From: Bugula neritina
Lineage: Eukaryota; Bryozoa; Gymnolaemata; Cheilostomatida; Bugulidae
Length of the DNA stretch: 64,000 nucleotides
Reading direction: 5' to 3'
Assembly (NCBI GenBank): GCA_964035545.1
Contig: OZ037772.1
Coordinates: 9,000,650 to 9,064,649 of the forward strand
The translations under genes and the position numbers were made by a program. The notes beneath the pieces are model-generated. The model was not told the origin of the DNA and searched no databases. It saw nothing but the letters and a program-made list of their open reading frames with translations. This document shows positions 11,864 to 24,800 of this stretch, piece by piece. Each line of letters starts with the position of its first letter. The stretch's first letter is position 1.

Positions 11864-11962
11864 AGTAGAAACATAAGTTTCTACTATTGTGAAGGTGTGG
11901 GCTACGGCACTCTGTTCTGTGCTAATGAGGGGACAAATCCCGAAACAGCTGCTGTACACAGC
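11864..11962 (+). ncRNA. Degenerate type I hammerhead ribozyme motif, copy 2
   Basis: Plus strand 11917-11961: stem I CTGTG, core CTAATGA (expected CTGATGA, so G5 is A), stem II GGGGACAAATCCC, GAA, stem III ACAG-CTG-CTGT, cleavage nucleotide A at 11956, then CACAG pairing with CTGTG. The cleavage triplet GUA is intact here, the opposite of copy 1. The upstream 50 nt also match copy 1, so both are remnants of one dispersed element, inverted relative to each other. Confidence 0.65.
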
Positions 11963-12416
11963 AATGTTTCCCAATTATTTTAACAATAATTAATCACAAG
12001 TTTAAGGCAGCATGGAAGTATAGAGATTTCACAGAGGAGGTTATTGAATATTTAAGAACAGTTTTATTTCCAGTAGTTTTCCTCAACAAATACATTTGGT
12101 ACTACATTAAAAATATTATATGAAAATAAATTACAATAAAATAAGGAAAAAAAACGATATAAAGAGATTGAGATTAAGAAAATTGACATATACCACAAAT
12201 TTAAGTTAGATGTAATTAGTTATACTAGTTCCTTGAAAAGGAAACATGGCAATGTGTATGAAGTGTACACACAACTCCAAAATATGTGTTAAATTACTTT
12301 ATGCATAATTATATTATCACAATGCACTTTGACTGAAAATAAGTGACGATATCTCATTAATAATAAAGAACTTTTCTGCCACCTGAAACATGCACTAGCA
12401 GCTAACTGTACTCCAG

Positions 12417-12422
12417 TTTATT
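12417..12422 (-). promoter_or_regulatory. Candidate poly(A) signal of the RGS3-like gene
   Basis: AATAAA on the minus strand, about 265 nt after the stop codon. Other AT-rich hexamers nearby could serve instead. Confidence 0.4.
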
Positions 12423-12684
12423 TACACAATGTTACCATAAAATGTCAAAAATGTTGCTGACATCCTGTGACAGGTGCTACAGTGAGCTAGCATGTCATAG
12501 TAGCACTTGTCACAGTAGCATGTCATAAGCTATGACAGAGAAATGTCACTGAAAGCACATGTTTACAAGTGTCAAGGTGCTGGTAGATGCACCTATAAGT
12601 CATGGTTCAATGAATTGACAACAAGTTTGCTGTGAATAAAAAGTTGTCCTCTCTCTAGAGGTATAGGCCAGTGAATTAGACAAA

Positions 12685-12879
12685 TCAATCGTTGGCTGAG
12701 CCACCAGGGGATGCTAATTCAGATACTAGGTCAGTGTAGACTGAGGACTTTAGAAACCTGGGGTACGAGTCCTTCTCCATGAGCCCTTGTATTTTAGACT
12801 GAGCTAAGTCAAACGTCTCTTTATCCGGATTATTCAAGTTCTTCATAGTTTCTAAGCGTGTCTTGCAATCAAGGTTTAC
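12685..12879 (-). CDS. RGS3: RGS3-like terminal exon: RGS domain helices 6-9
   Basis: Encodes VNLDCKTR through the hallmark [14 protein letters not shown] to the end at GGSAND and TGA. The AG|GTAAACC acceptor gives phase 0 after the APRE-ending exon. [11 protein letters not shown] is diagnostic of R4 RGS domains. The stop follows about 18 residues after the domain, as in RGS3/4/5. Confidence 0.95.
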   Translation of the reverse strand, partial: VNLDCKTRLETMKNLNNPDKETFDLAQSKIQGLMEKDSYPRFLKSSVYTDLVSELASPGGSAND

Positions 12880-15800
12880 CTGCAAACAAAAGGGCAGGGG
12901 TTATGTACTGCGTGACAATAGGACAGACACTGCAATGTGACACATGTGACAGGTGCTACAGTGTGACACATGTGACAGGCACTATGTGACACATGTGACA
13001 GGTGCTACAATATGACATGATCTGCAATGCATGTTAAAAAGACTAGTTCAGTTGAAAACGAGAATTTCCTTCAAGTTTTAGTAAACCAACATAGAAAATC
13101 TGAAAATTCGTGCTCTTTATTCTTGCCACAAACCTGCTGATCCATACAAATGGGGCTCAACAGAATTGGAAAAATAAGACCTAAAACACGAACCTCTCTT
13201 GGTGCATGCGCAGTGACGTATTCCGAGTAGATCTTCTGAGCGCGTGCGGCAAACTGCTTGGGTTTCAGTTGCCGATATTCCTCGCACGCTTCCCAGAAGT
13301 CTATGTTCTCCTCGCTGTACTCTGATCGGAGAAAGTTCTTGAACAGCATAACTCCGTCTGCAAGAGAAAATATAACATGAGAAAATAACTCCTATTCTTC
13401 CAGTTTTCAGCCCCATGACTTTTATATAGAAACAAAATATCATTGCAATGAGATCTGAAATGGAAATGCCAATATTTTCCAAAAACCTTTTAAAAAGTGA
13501 GAAATTGCGCAAATACTAGAACAACTTCAACATTGATGGGTGAGCGCAAAGGTGTGTTTATGCCTTCGAGACATTTCGTCAAAAATTCAAAGCCATAACT
13601 GGTGTACTTGACGAGTGAAGTCAACTGTAACCGATGCTATTTCAGCACCCTTAGACATACACTCAGTGTTTTGTAGCTCTTCAACAGTATTTTACTTGTA
13701 TTGTTACACTTCTATAAATATTAGGACTGACTTGCTTTTGCAAAGAACATCTATCATTAAATAGGTTTGCTACTGCATGCTTACATTTATCTTTTAGCAG
13801 GTTTGTTATTGTGAGGGTCCAACTCTGGATAACCTCGACAGGTGGCGCAGGTGTGTTTGCATCTGATGGCCTCTTCTTGAAAAATGACAAGACGTTTCTC
13901 ACATTCTTGGCTCTACAAAAGACAGCAGGCCGCATATATAAGGGAACTTACATAGAAATGATAAAAATTGATAAATTTCACAAAATCCCTGCAGATAGTT
14001 ATTTAGAAGCAAAACCTGCTCCACCACCAGCTGCAAACAGCATAAAACTTGACATGGGCAAGTAATTCGTGCCATAAACAAATCAATTCAAAGCATGCGA
14101 ATAATGTTTGCAATTATAGATGTTCGTAAAGCCCTTGCAAAACTAATATAGCTAAAAAATCAGAGAGTGGGTGAAAGAATCGCAGTTTGTGAAAAAGCTG
14201 CAAGTCAAGTCTGAAGGAGAAGTTGTCTGTTCACTGAACAGAGCAGGAAAACCCAAAAATTAAAGAGTTGGAAGCCCAATCTGAGATACAAGCAGACCTT
14301 TTACATGCTGAAGACGGGTGGGGGAGTTACCCACCCTAAATCTCCTGATTATTGATAAAGGCAGCTTAGAATATTAGTTTAAAAATGAAACATAAAACTG
14401 GAACTATAACTAATTTACATAATGGACTCATTATTAATTTAAATTCACCACTCAAAAGCTTAGCAAACCTGGGAATACCACTTAGCCATTGTGATGTAAT
14501 ACAGAGAAGAGAAGTTGGATATCGATTTTCAAACAGATGAAACTATTTAGTGCAGAATATGCCAAAATGGTAGTTAAAATATCCTACCAGAGTTGCAAAT
14601 TAAGCTAAGAGATTACTAATCAATAATTTTGATTAGTTTTTAGCTAAAATACTTGGTCAGACAAGTCTTTGCTTGAAGAAAAGGTGAAAAATCTTTCAGA
14701 AATATAAACTATAGGACTGCAACTGCCACCTAAATAAAAAATTACCACTACTAGTAGCAAGCTTTTGATCAAATATTCATATTTTAGACCTATTATTATC
14801 CCTCATATGATGTAGTGATGTAGTACGTATCCGTGTGCCGAATCACAATGCCAGCAGCAATACAACTACAAAGTCACAGATACTTCCCATTGAAAAAAAT
14901 TATGGTGTTCATAAAAAACTGGAACATTAGCTTTACCCAAAGAGTAGAGATCGTCTTTTTCTTCTCCTAGGAGTAATATAGTACACCTTATGATTATAAC
15001 CTATCACAGTGCTCATGTTGGCAAGCTACTCAGGTGTCTGCAGGTAATTGAGAGTGTAACCTGTTGTCAACCTCTGTCACTCTGTGTCAAGCAGTCACAG
15101 GTGCTTGGAGAAAGTTGAGTTCCAGTCAAAATTAAAGCTAGTCATAGAAGTGTCAATCACTTGCATGTAGAAATGACTCAGTGACAACTATGCTAAGCAG
15201 TTGCAGGTGGTTGACAGAAGCTCCAGTTATTGTCAAATAGTGGCCCAGATTTGCTTAACTCAACCAATCAGAAAACATAACAATTGTCTCATTTTGGTAC
15301 TCAACAAGACAAAATATTTATTCAACAACTTATAGTCATGTGAAGAAAGCTCTTGGAAGGAATAAAATTAATTCCTCAGTATTTATAAAAACCCTCTCTC
15401 CATCAAAGTAACAACTGTTACATAATTTGGTTCTATAAAAGCCCTTCAACTAAGAAGAGATCTTATTGCTAGCCCAGTAAAGTAAATTATAAAATACCTC
15501 ATTATGGAGATCCACAACTGGGTAAATAATTACAATTTATAATAAATCAAACCACAATTAAATTCCGATTATATTATTTCATATTATGATATTGAGAGCA
15601 GAGGCGAGGTGTAGCAATTTCCAAGAATAATATGAAAGGGGGGGGGGGGTAGCATGGTCTCCTGAAATTACATCTCTGTCCTTGTTAATATCTAAGCTAT
15701 ATTTAATTTAAATCTTTTCAAGTTTAAAACATAAATATTTGTAAGAATAATTTTTTATAAAGTTGCAAATGTATGCCCTATCTAGAAACAAGATGAGCAC

Positions 15801-18800
15801 CAAGTTGTGACTTGAACCTAAAGTTGTGACTCTAAAACCAAGTTAGGGCACAGCAGTTGAGAATGAACTTCTGGAATTGATGGGGCTGCAGAAATCTGGA
15901 AACGTTGGAAAACTTTCATATTACTTGAAATTCAAAACTGTGCGTATATTTTCTGGAAACTTCTCTACATTATATGCATTTTAATTTATTTAGTAAGGTC
16001 TGTATTTTATGGGTCTATTTTAGATAATTAAAGCTGCTAATATGTGAATATTATAGTTGCTAATATGTGAATGTGATTAGCCTAGAAAAAAATAAAATTA
16101 TCAATGATACACCATACTTATATAATATATAGTAACAGAAATGTGGTTAGGGTCAAAATCACTCCAAGAGCTTAGCGTTGGACCAAAACAACACAACTTT
16201 AGCAGAAAATCCAATACTTTGACAGCTAATGTAATTACTTAACATGGCATAGAGTTGAATGTCACTAACTTTAAATAAGCAACTTTGCTAATGAAATTTC
16301 AGCTTACATTAAAATCTGTAAACATTGATTTTTAGAGTCTATGGCCTTTTCACTTCTTTCAACTGGTAATGAAAATATTATTAGTTAATGTTACTGTTCA
16401 ATAGCCAATAGCAATAGGATTACATCACAGCTAGAGACATTAAACAAATTGCTTATGAGTTCCCATACCTGTCAGAATGGTTAGAAATAATATTTGATAC
16501 ATCAAGTAAAACACAGTGGAGGAATCTGCAGAATTACAGCAGATAAGCTTGTGTAAAGGAAATATATAACAAATCATACATGACCAGTGAAACAAAACTG
16601 AGCTCATAATAATAATAATGATTAGCCTACATGCCAAATTGCAGATTTTTAAATAGCCTGAATTTTATCATTCATGTGTGTCCAGTAAAATCACGACCCG
16701 ACCCAACCAAAAATATAATTTTTTTCATTCCAAGCTAGGTAAAATTAAAATCTAGCCACTCAAGTAAGAGCATTATAAAATGAAAAATGCTTGAAACAGC
16801 ACTGAGTTGATGGTCACTGAATATACGTTTGGGGGTTCTCGAGCCTTTAGCTGAGAGAATTTAGAGTTCTGACAAAGATGTGTATACAAAAACTGCACTC
16901 AGTCACCCCCAACTTGGTGCTGCTTCTAGCAATGTTCTCGTAAAATTGAATTCAATGAGTATTTCTTGATTTTTGAGAATTCTACTAAACTGATTTAGTA
17001 GAACTCTTCCAAAAAAACAGCCGCCAATATTAAAACTTTACTTCAATCTACACTGAAGTGGTATTTCTGGAAGATTGAGACACTGGGAATTGTCATACCT
17101 TCCCAAGGAAAGCAAAACTAGCTGAAAAAAACCTCCCTTTTGGCTTTGGTCCCAAATTTGGGCTATAGACAATTTAAATGGAGACATTTCAAATATTTTT
17201 TTTTTGTTGAGAAACTATTTACTAAGTTTTAGCTCTGAATGATCAAACAAAGCCTTAGGATCTATTTTTACATCAACTTACACAGAGTTCCAAAAACCGA
17301 ACAAGAGATGACAACTTTAAAGATGGACACAATGTTAAATATACGTTTTTAATGAGATTCAAAGGCCTAAGTTTTTAGAAGGAAGTCTTGCCAGTTGAAA
17401 TAATCATCCTACTGCTGAGTAGGCATAAACGCTATAGAACTGAGGCTATCCACCCTGTCAGGGTAGGGGTGGCAGTTCCACCGCCCCTGCTGAGAGAGGA
17501 TCTACGCCAGGCTCTCCCAGCAGGAAGAGCAGAAGATGACATTTTCAAACTAGCAGGTCACACGGCATGTCTCCTAGACAGACTGCGGGCATCTGATATA
17601 CTTCTTCTCAGACACAACTTCGTGTCACCGTTACCAGGTCTGATGTTGGTGACCAAATAGTTTGAGATCAGATGAAACTAATTCTAAGTGACCTTAGAGT
17701 GAATGTAGAACTATGAATGTAGTTGGGAGTGTATTGGAGTGAATGTGGTTTGATTTGGGAGTGAATGTAGTTTGATATTGAAGTGAATGTAGTTTGATAT
17801 TGGAGTGAATGTAGTTTGATATTGGAGTGAGAGTGAATGTAGTTTGATTTGAGAGTGAATGTAGTTTGATTTGGGAGTGAATTTAGTTTGATTTGGGAGT
17901 GAATGCAGTTTGATTTGGGAGTGAATGTAGTTTGATGTTGGAGTCAAAATAATATTGGAATGAAAATATCAATAGCTTATGAGAAGACAATTCTCAATAA
18001 CAATCTGATTCAATACAATGTACTACAGATAGAGGTAAGTGGGTAAATACCAGGTGAAGGTAATAAAACAAAACAGAAATGAAACAGACCAACATAATAC
18101 AGAACAATGAGGCAAATATTTATCACTTAATAAACAGCCTGTCAGAGTGAAACCCAGTAAACCCTTAAGTCAGCGGCAGCAAACATACAAACATAAATCT
18201 TTTAAAAAATTAGAACTTGATATACAGATGATAGAAACCTGCAAGAGCTGCCATTCTCGCACATTCTGTAGGATCTGAAGGCTATCTACTCAGTCCAAAG
18301 GAGAGAACACACTCTACAACATTTCTCTACAAACAGGCTGCCAACAATGAAAGAAAAGCAAAACCGGGATCGCTAAACATCCAACTAGTAAATGGATTAC
18401 AGGTGAATGATTTCTACCGACAGTCACACGTTGATGTGGCTCGGAGCTGCACCTCAAACTACAACTACTAATCTAGTTTCAGTATTTCCATAACTATATT
18501 AGAATTGTAGAAGTGAATTACTACTTAAGTTAGTGGAAGAAATCAATGTACTAGCAGAGTTCACTCACATGCACGATTGACACAATCAATACACAGAAAA
18601 TAGAAGTTATAAATACAGTCAGTTATTTATTACTCTTTCTTTATGACAACTAATAGCAGGTTTCCTGAGCACCTCTAACCTTACACTAAGTGTCAATGCT
18701 TAAAGTGAAATGACGCAAACTGCCATTATTTTAAAACATTAATTATTCAATGCCCGGATTTTGCAGGTAGATGCAGTAATGGAGAAATTGAGAGAAGCCT

Positions 18801-21800
18801 GTGTTCTAGATTAAAAATGTAGCATAAGAAGTTAGGTTCTCATGAGAATTTTAACCCGTGTCCCAAACCAAAATTAATTGATAAAATTAGAGAACTTAGG
18901 CTATCTCAATTTCTCCCTTACTGCTCCTAAATGGAGAGGATTTAAAAAGTGGAATATAAACTGACATCTCCATCACAAAGCAATGAACTAGGAGCCTAGG
19001 TGTCAGCAGAAATTATTCATACTTTAATCTCCAGTAACAGCACTGCAGAAGCTGAAATATATCTCATTAACCTGTTTTCTAAAATATGTCGATTGTTTAT
19101 CAATTTTTCCCCAGAGTAAAGTATTGTTTAGTTTTATCTGAACAAATATATTAAAGCCAATAGCTAATCAAGCTAATGAGACAAACTTAGAGCGACAGAT
19201 GCAGAAATGAAGAAACTGGGAAAGCCAGTGCCTTAGCTTAGAGTAAAGTTATATAATCTCCAAAAATTTCAGTCTAAAATTTTTACTGTAAAAGTCAAAC
19301 ATTCAAAATTCGATCATCAGAAAACAGGATGAAAAATTACGTCCAAGTGGGAACCTGCTTTTAGAGCAGAAGATTCCAGAAGAAGCAACCATGCATGCGC
19401 ACACATAGCCAGAAAACCAGATTCACTTCACAAAAACTTAGTTTTCCCAGAGAAAATATTACCCGGAGTTACCCTCACATTGAACACAGTTGAAACATAA
19501 AATTATTATCAAGCATGAATCCCATCATTATCTACCAACCACCTATCCACTACATATAGATACATTTATCCACTACATATAGAAACACCTATCCACTACA
19601 TATAGAAACACCTATCCACTACATATAGATAAATAGGTTCTTATGCTTGTTGAGACAATAAAATTGCACCTAAATATAGACATTTAGTAACAAGTGGAAC
19701 CCTTTGAGGTATAAAACAATACTAACAAAGATTGGCCTGTGTACCCTTACTGCTACTACACTACTATTTATGTTAAATAGCTCTCTTCAGTGTATTGCTA
19801 AGTGCCTAACACAGGCTAATATCAAAAACTGAAGTGTTTGGATGGCTTGCTATGAGATGCCATTATCCATAGAAACAGTACATTGTAAATGTGGGTAGCT
19901 ACAGGCTAATGTAAAGCTTAAGCATGTACAAAGATTTTAGTTGTCAAACTTTGAAAATAAGTGATTTACAATAAGTACATGCGTACCCAGGAGATACCCT
20001 TATGGAACTGTATATTGGATCAAATTATTATAAAACCAGATCTTGTTTATTTTGTTGCAAAATGTTTCTGCTTTCATCTAAGCATCAAAGACTGTAGAAT
20101 TGTAAAATGACTAAAAGCAAGGTTTTGACCATCTGTTACGAAATAGTGAATTCAGAAAATCCTTGTCACAAAAGAGCTAATGGTAGGTGCAGTAATGGAG
20201 AAATTGAGAAATGTAGCATAAAAAGTTATGTTTTCGAAAGAATTTCAAAATTCAACTACAAAATCAAAGAATACAGGCTACCTCAATTTCTCAGCTACTT
20301 TTCCTTAAATTTCACAAATAGTTACAAGTCTAACAAAAACGACTTATAGTATATAAGGACACGCCTTATTTCCTGTAAGAGAACATTCTGGAAGATACTG
20401 GACGCTCCAGGCTACGGGTCAAGGCCAATTGCATTAGGATATGACGAGAAAGATAACTCCACACTCATTCCACTCACCGATCCGAGCCTACTAGGCTGTC
20501 GTCCTTAGACTTGTTGGGCATGTCAGCGAGCGCTGACAATCCATTTGAGGTGACGTTGTTGGAAAAGTCCGATGCCTTCCGGCAGCGTTGCGAGAGAGTA
20601 GTAAGACTATCATCGGCAGCGTAACGATTAGCTGAAGGCAGCTTATTCTGAGCCCCGGCTAGAGGAAACATCTGCATAGCCAGACTTGCCAGCGCCCCAG
20701 TAGCAGTGTTCGGGGCGGCAGTACCTGCCTGAGGTCCATGTCTCCTCGAAATAACTGGCATATCTCAAGATGAAGCCCCCAATTTCAACTTTGAATCTCC
20801 GAATATAATCTGTCTGGGCGGAATTATTTCGGCAAAAACAAGACTGCCTTTAATTTCCAAGGAATAAGTAATAATTATCGAGCTACGTCAGCTATGAAAC
20901 CCAACTGCTACTGAACGTGCTGCCTTGAATAATTTATCATGTGCAACATCACCCGCCCAGCCTCTCTGTATGTTAGATACACTATTATTAAGAGTCTACT
21001 GTATGATGCCAATAATTAGCTCATCCGCACAATAGATTCCATGTTTATCAAATGAAAAGACATCAATTATTCATTTGGTCTGGCAAATTGAAAGATTGAT
21101 TTTACTGACATGTCTGAAATAGTCCTATACATTCATTAGAGTAGTAGAGCCCATGGTGGGCATCACTAGGACTATAGGAGAACCTTTTTCGGACTACCGA
21201 ATCCCTGCAAACTCGATAAGAGAATAACTCCAATGGTGCAATTTTAGTGACATAAATTTAGAGTGTGCATGGCTAACCAAAGCACATGAAACTTGGCAAA
21301 ACTCTTGGAATGACAGTTTAGCTATGTGAAAGTTATACTGATATATCTAACTGGTGTCCTTTCTAAATACCTATTCACTTCTAACCTTTTCACCTTTGAG
21401 CTTCTAGATACCTTTGCTTGTGTCAAAAATAGGCAGACAGCGGGCAAAGGTCAGAGGTCAAGCAGCTGCTACGATGACTAGCGAAGACACGTAATAGGGC
21501 TGAAGGTGTAAATCAATACATAATTTCATTGAACGTTCGAAGATTTCACAAGAACAAATAGGATCAATGAAGACAATACATTAGCCAATCAGGTGTTATG
21601 AATAAATTAGTAACTACTATAGGATTGCCAGAATAGCTGATGAGCTAACTGTAGAATATGCACCTGTTATTGGTTTAGATGATTGAATTAGTTGCTTAAA
21701 ATGTATTCACTCTAAAAGCCTTCATACGCACACTATCCTTTTACCAGTAGCAATGTTCTCCTAATGTATCCCTAACAACTAACACTGCACATTTTTCATC

Positions 21801-24800
21801 AAATTCAAAATATATTTCATTTGGTTTTAACTAAAACTGTGGAGAATTATCTCCCTTGGAAGAAATTCTAAGCGTAGGGCCACACGGTGCTTATTTTTGC
21901 AGACTAAAAGTTGAACCACAAGTAGAAAATGTGTCCACTGTATGGAAGGCCAGTGGAATTGAAAAACTACTAGCTAATGATATTTGCTCGCATTGTTTCT
22001 ATGGCTACACTTGCGGGATAAATAAAATTTTAATTTTTAAATCTCACTCGCTTTCAATAAAACGCAATTTAATGGAATCTAGCACTAAATTAGAAAGAGT
22101 GGGCTAGCAAAATAACTACCAGCCAATTAGGTGACGTCAACAGAAAATATGCTTGAGCCATAAGTGGGAATATTTTTTCAACTCGTAACATTCTTGTATA
22201 GCGGACACCTTTTTCTACCTATAGTGCAAATACGCTCCATGTGGCCCTACGCTAAGATTGGCAACTTTTCTTACCAAACCAAACTTGTATGGCTAAATAA
22301 TACAAAACATGTTCACGAACATATTGTCAAATTTTTTTTATGAAATGGCAAGAGTGCGATAATCTTAAGTTATGAAAATTTAAGCTAAACTGATTCACAA
22401 AAAAGCACAAAATTATTAACTTAATATTTTACAAAAAAATTCACAATGTTTTGTTTGGTGCAGAGATGGTCAGGATCTTGTTCATAGGCTTAATCAACAT
22501 GGACGAGTTCCAGGTAATACTTGCACCAAATTCTCACTGTTACAGCTCTATAGTCGGAGTCATTTAGGAGCAGTAGTGGAGAAATTGTGATAGCCTAAGT
22601 TCTTTAATTTTATTATTAAATCTTGGTTTGGGGAGCTGGTTGAAATTCTCGCTAAAACATAACTTCTTTTGCTACATTTCTAATCAATTTCTCCATTACT
22701 GCACCTACCTCGCCTGAGTATCAAACCAAGAGTTAGGGTCAAAATGCACCAAATAGATTGTCAAAACTTCAAGAATTAAGCTGAAACAATCAAACTCTAT
22801 GTCTACTGGAATGTTTGAATATCTAGGGCAGCCTTTAGCTGTCATCAACTCTTAATTGACAAATCCATTATTACCTAATCACATCAATTACTATCAATAA
22901 GTTGTTTAACTCCGAGATGGCCAGCTAGGTCCCCTGGCACGGCAATTAAGGACTAACACAAGTAGTCTGCTCATAATGGAGGAAAGAGTAAAATGCAGGG
23001 ACTCAAATCTGGTCGTTAGAGTACACAATTTTCCAGTTCACCTGCTGTCTTAGCTGCTTATAGGTCAGGATGAGATTCATAATAGCATTTATGCTGTGTG
23101 TGCTTACAAAGTATGCTTATACGAAGTATGCTTACATAAAGTATGCCTATACAAAGTCTAACAAATATAGGGGCCTTTAGATGTATGCTTAAACAGAGTC
23201 TATAGTTGGATAATTTTGTGGTCTTACACAAAAATATGATGCTTATATGTGCTTATACATGTTTAACCAGATAAGCATAAAACAGGCTCATTGCTATAGA
23301 TGGGTCAGGTTTAGACTGTAGATTAGCATTAACCGTGGGTGTTAGGAAGCTGAAGAAAAAGAATAATACTTGGATAGCTGCAAAAGAAACGAATTTCTAG
23401 CTACATTTTGCCCTGTATGAACCAAACCATAGAAGTAAACCTATAAACTAATTTCCTTTCCTTTAAACACTTCACCTTCAGAGTACTGCTATGGAATCTA
23501 AACTTAGTATATAGAGAAAGAAAGCTTGTCCAACTCAACGCTAAAACTAATTTCCTTACATACTGTAACAACCATTAGCTCAGGTGAAAACCTATAATTA
23601 GTCTAAGTATTTAGTAAATATTTAATTAAAATTATAATCAACTCATTAACAACTGCACAGATAATACCAGCTCAGACGTTAAGTTAATTAGAGAGAAACA
23701 GCAGCTTTAGCATCACACCTTTAGTTTGACCTACATAATATATAGGTCATAGGGTATAGTACACTACAGCAATATGCTATATGGTATAAGATACTATTTT
23801 AATATATGCTAATTGCTACATGTTGTAATATACAACTGTAATATATGCTATACTATATAATATTACAACTAAAAAAACTCAATATACAGGAATAAATTAT
23901 TTTCATTTGTTAAATCTTGGTTATTGGTTAGACTTAAAATATTTTAGATTTTTCCCGGTTACAAATTTCAAATTTCAGAAGAAATTAAATTCTACACTTG
24001 CTATTAAATGTTCTATACTGCCAACTTTGCATAAATGATGGTGCTTCAAATGTTTTCTACAAAAATATTATACAACATACTTTTCATGGGGAAAAGCTCT
24101 TTCCCTCAAATTACGTTTTAATTAATTAGCCATATTTTCTAAAACTCTAAAAATTCAACAGCAAAATTGAAGAACAATTAGGAATCGCGATATCTCCCTA
24201 ACAGCAAGTACAAAAGGGCACAACTCCTAACAACTAGCAAAATACTATAGTCCTAAAATTGCTGCATGACCTAGAATACCAAACCTATTTCTTACTCTCC
24301 GTGTTTAAACGCTGGACTACATATGGCGGTTACACACAAACATAATTCAGCACATTGAGGGTGGGAAAGGAAATGCGATCATATCATGCATGCAGCTGAA
24401 AAGGATATGTGGTTAAATCACCAAAACCCAGGCTAAGATTTACATATTTTATGCTGAAATGGTGGTAAGCCTAGGCTGGGAAATAATCCAATCTTTATGT
24501 CAAAATTAACTTACAAAAAATTACAAAAATCGAATTTGAAACATTGTAAAAGTAGCAATTCAAGCTTGAAAAAGAAATTTTACAACTGATTTTTCATGCA
24601 AATTTCAAAGCATAAAGATTGAATCAATGCGGGGGACATGCATACACACAGGAGTCGTGTTATTTACCTAAAAGATGGAGTTAGTCCAGCAACTCTAATA
24701 AAATATAGAAGGTAAATATGAAGTTAAAATGATAATATATCTAAGGTCAAACTTCAGGAGAATAAAAATATAACACTAGCAGCTTAGGGAAATCTAATTT

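Larger units (their letters stand above)
11341..12684. other. Convergent intergenic region
   Basis: Between the stop codons of SLC18B1 copy B (+) and the RGS3-like gene (-). It contains a + strand AATAAA (11526-11531), the second hammerhead motif (about 11864-11962) and a - strand AATAAA (TTTATT at 12417-12422). Imperfect CATGTCA/GTCACAG repeats occur at 12460-12560. No other coding sequence is seen. Confidence 0.7.
13913..20477 (-). other. 6.6-kb intron of the RGS3-like gene
   Basis: Contains an M1 MITE (16797-16926), a GC-rich block with a possible alternative first exon (17454-17542), minisatellites at 17711-17947 and 19542-19632, and M2 MITEs at 18765 and 20179. The rest is AT-rich with no recognisable coding sequence. 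Confidence 0.6.

Noticed and set aside
17388-17660. 90-codon + strand frame
   Set aside because: No homology recognised and no partner exons on the + strand; the minus strand offers a phase-matched RGS exon instead, itself weak.
17711-17947. 78-codon repetitive protein
   Set aside because: A 22-bp minisatellite with no stop in one frame; no start context and no splice sites.
20107-20349. 80-codon + strand frame
   Set aside because: Mostly MITE M2 copy 2.
21856-22107. 83-codon + strand frame
   Set aside because: Lies inside the hAT-like MITE.
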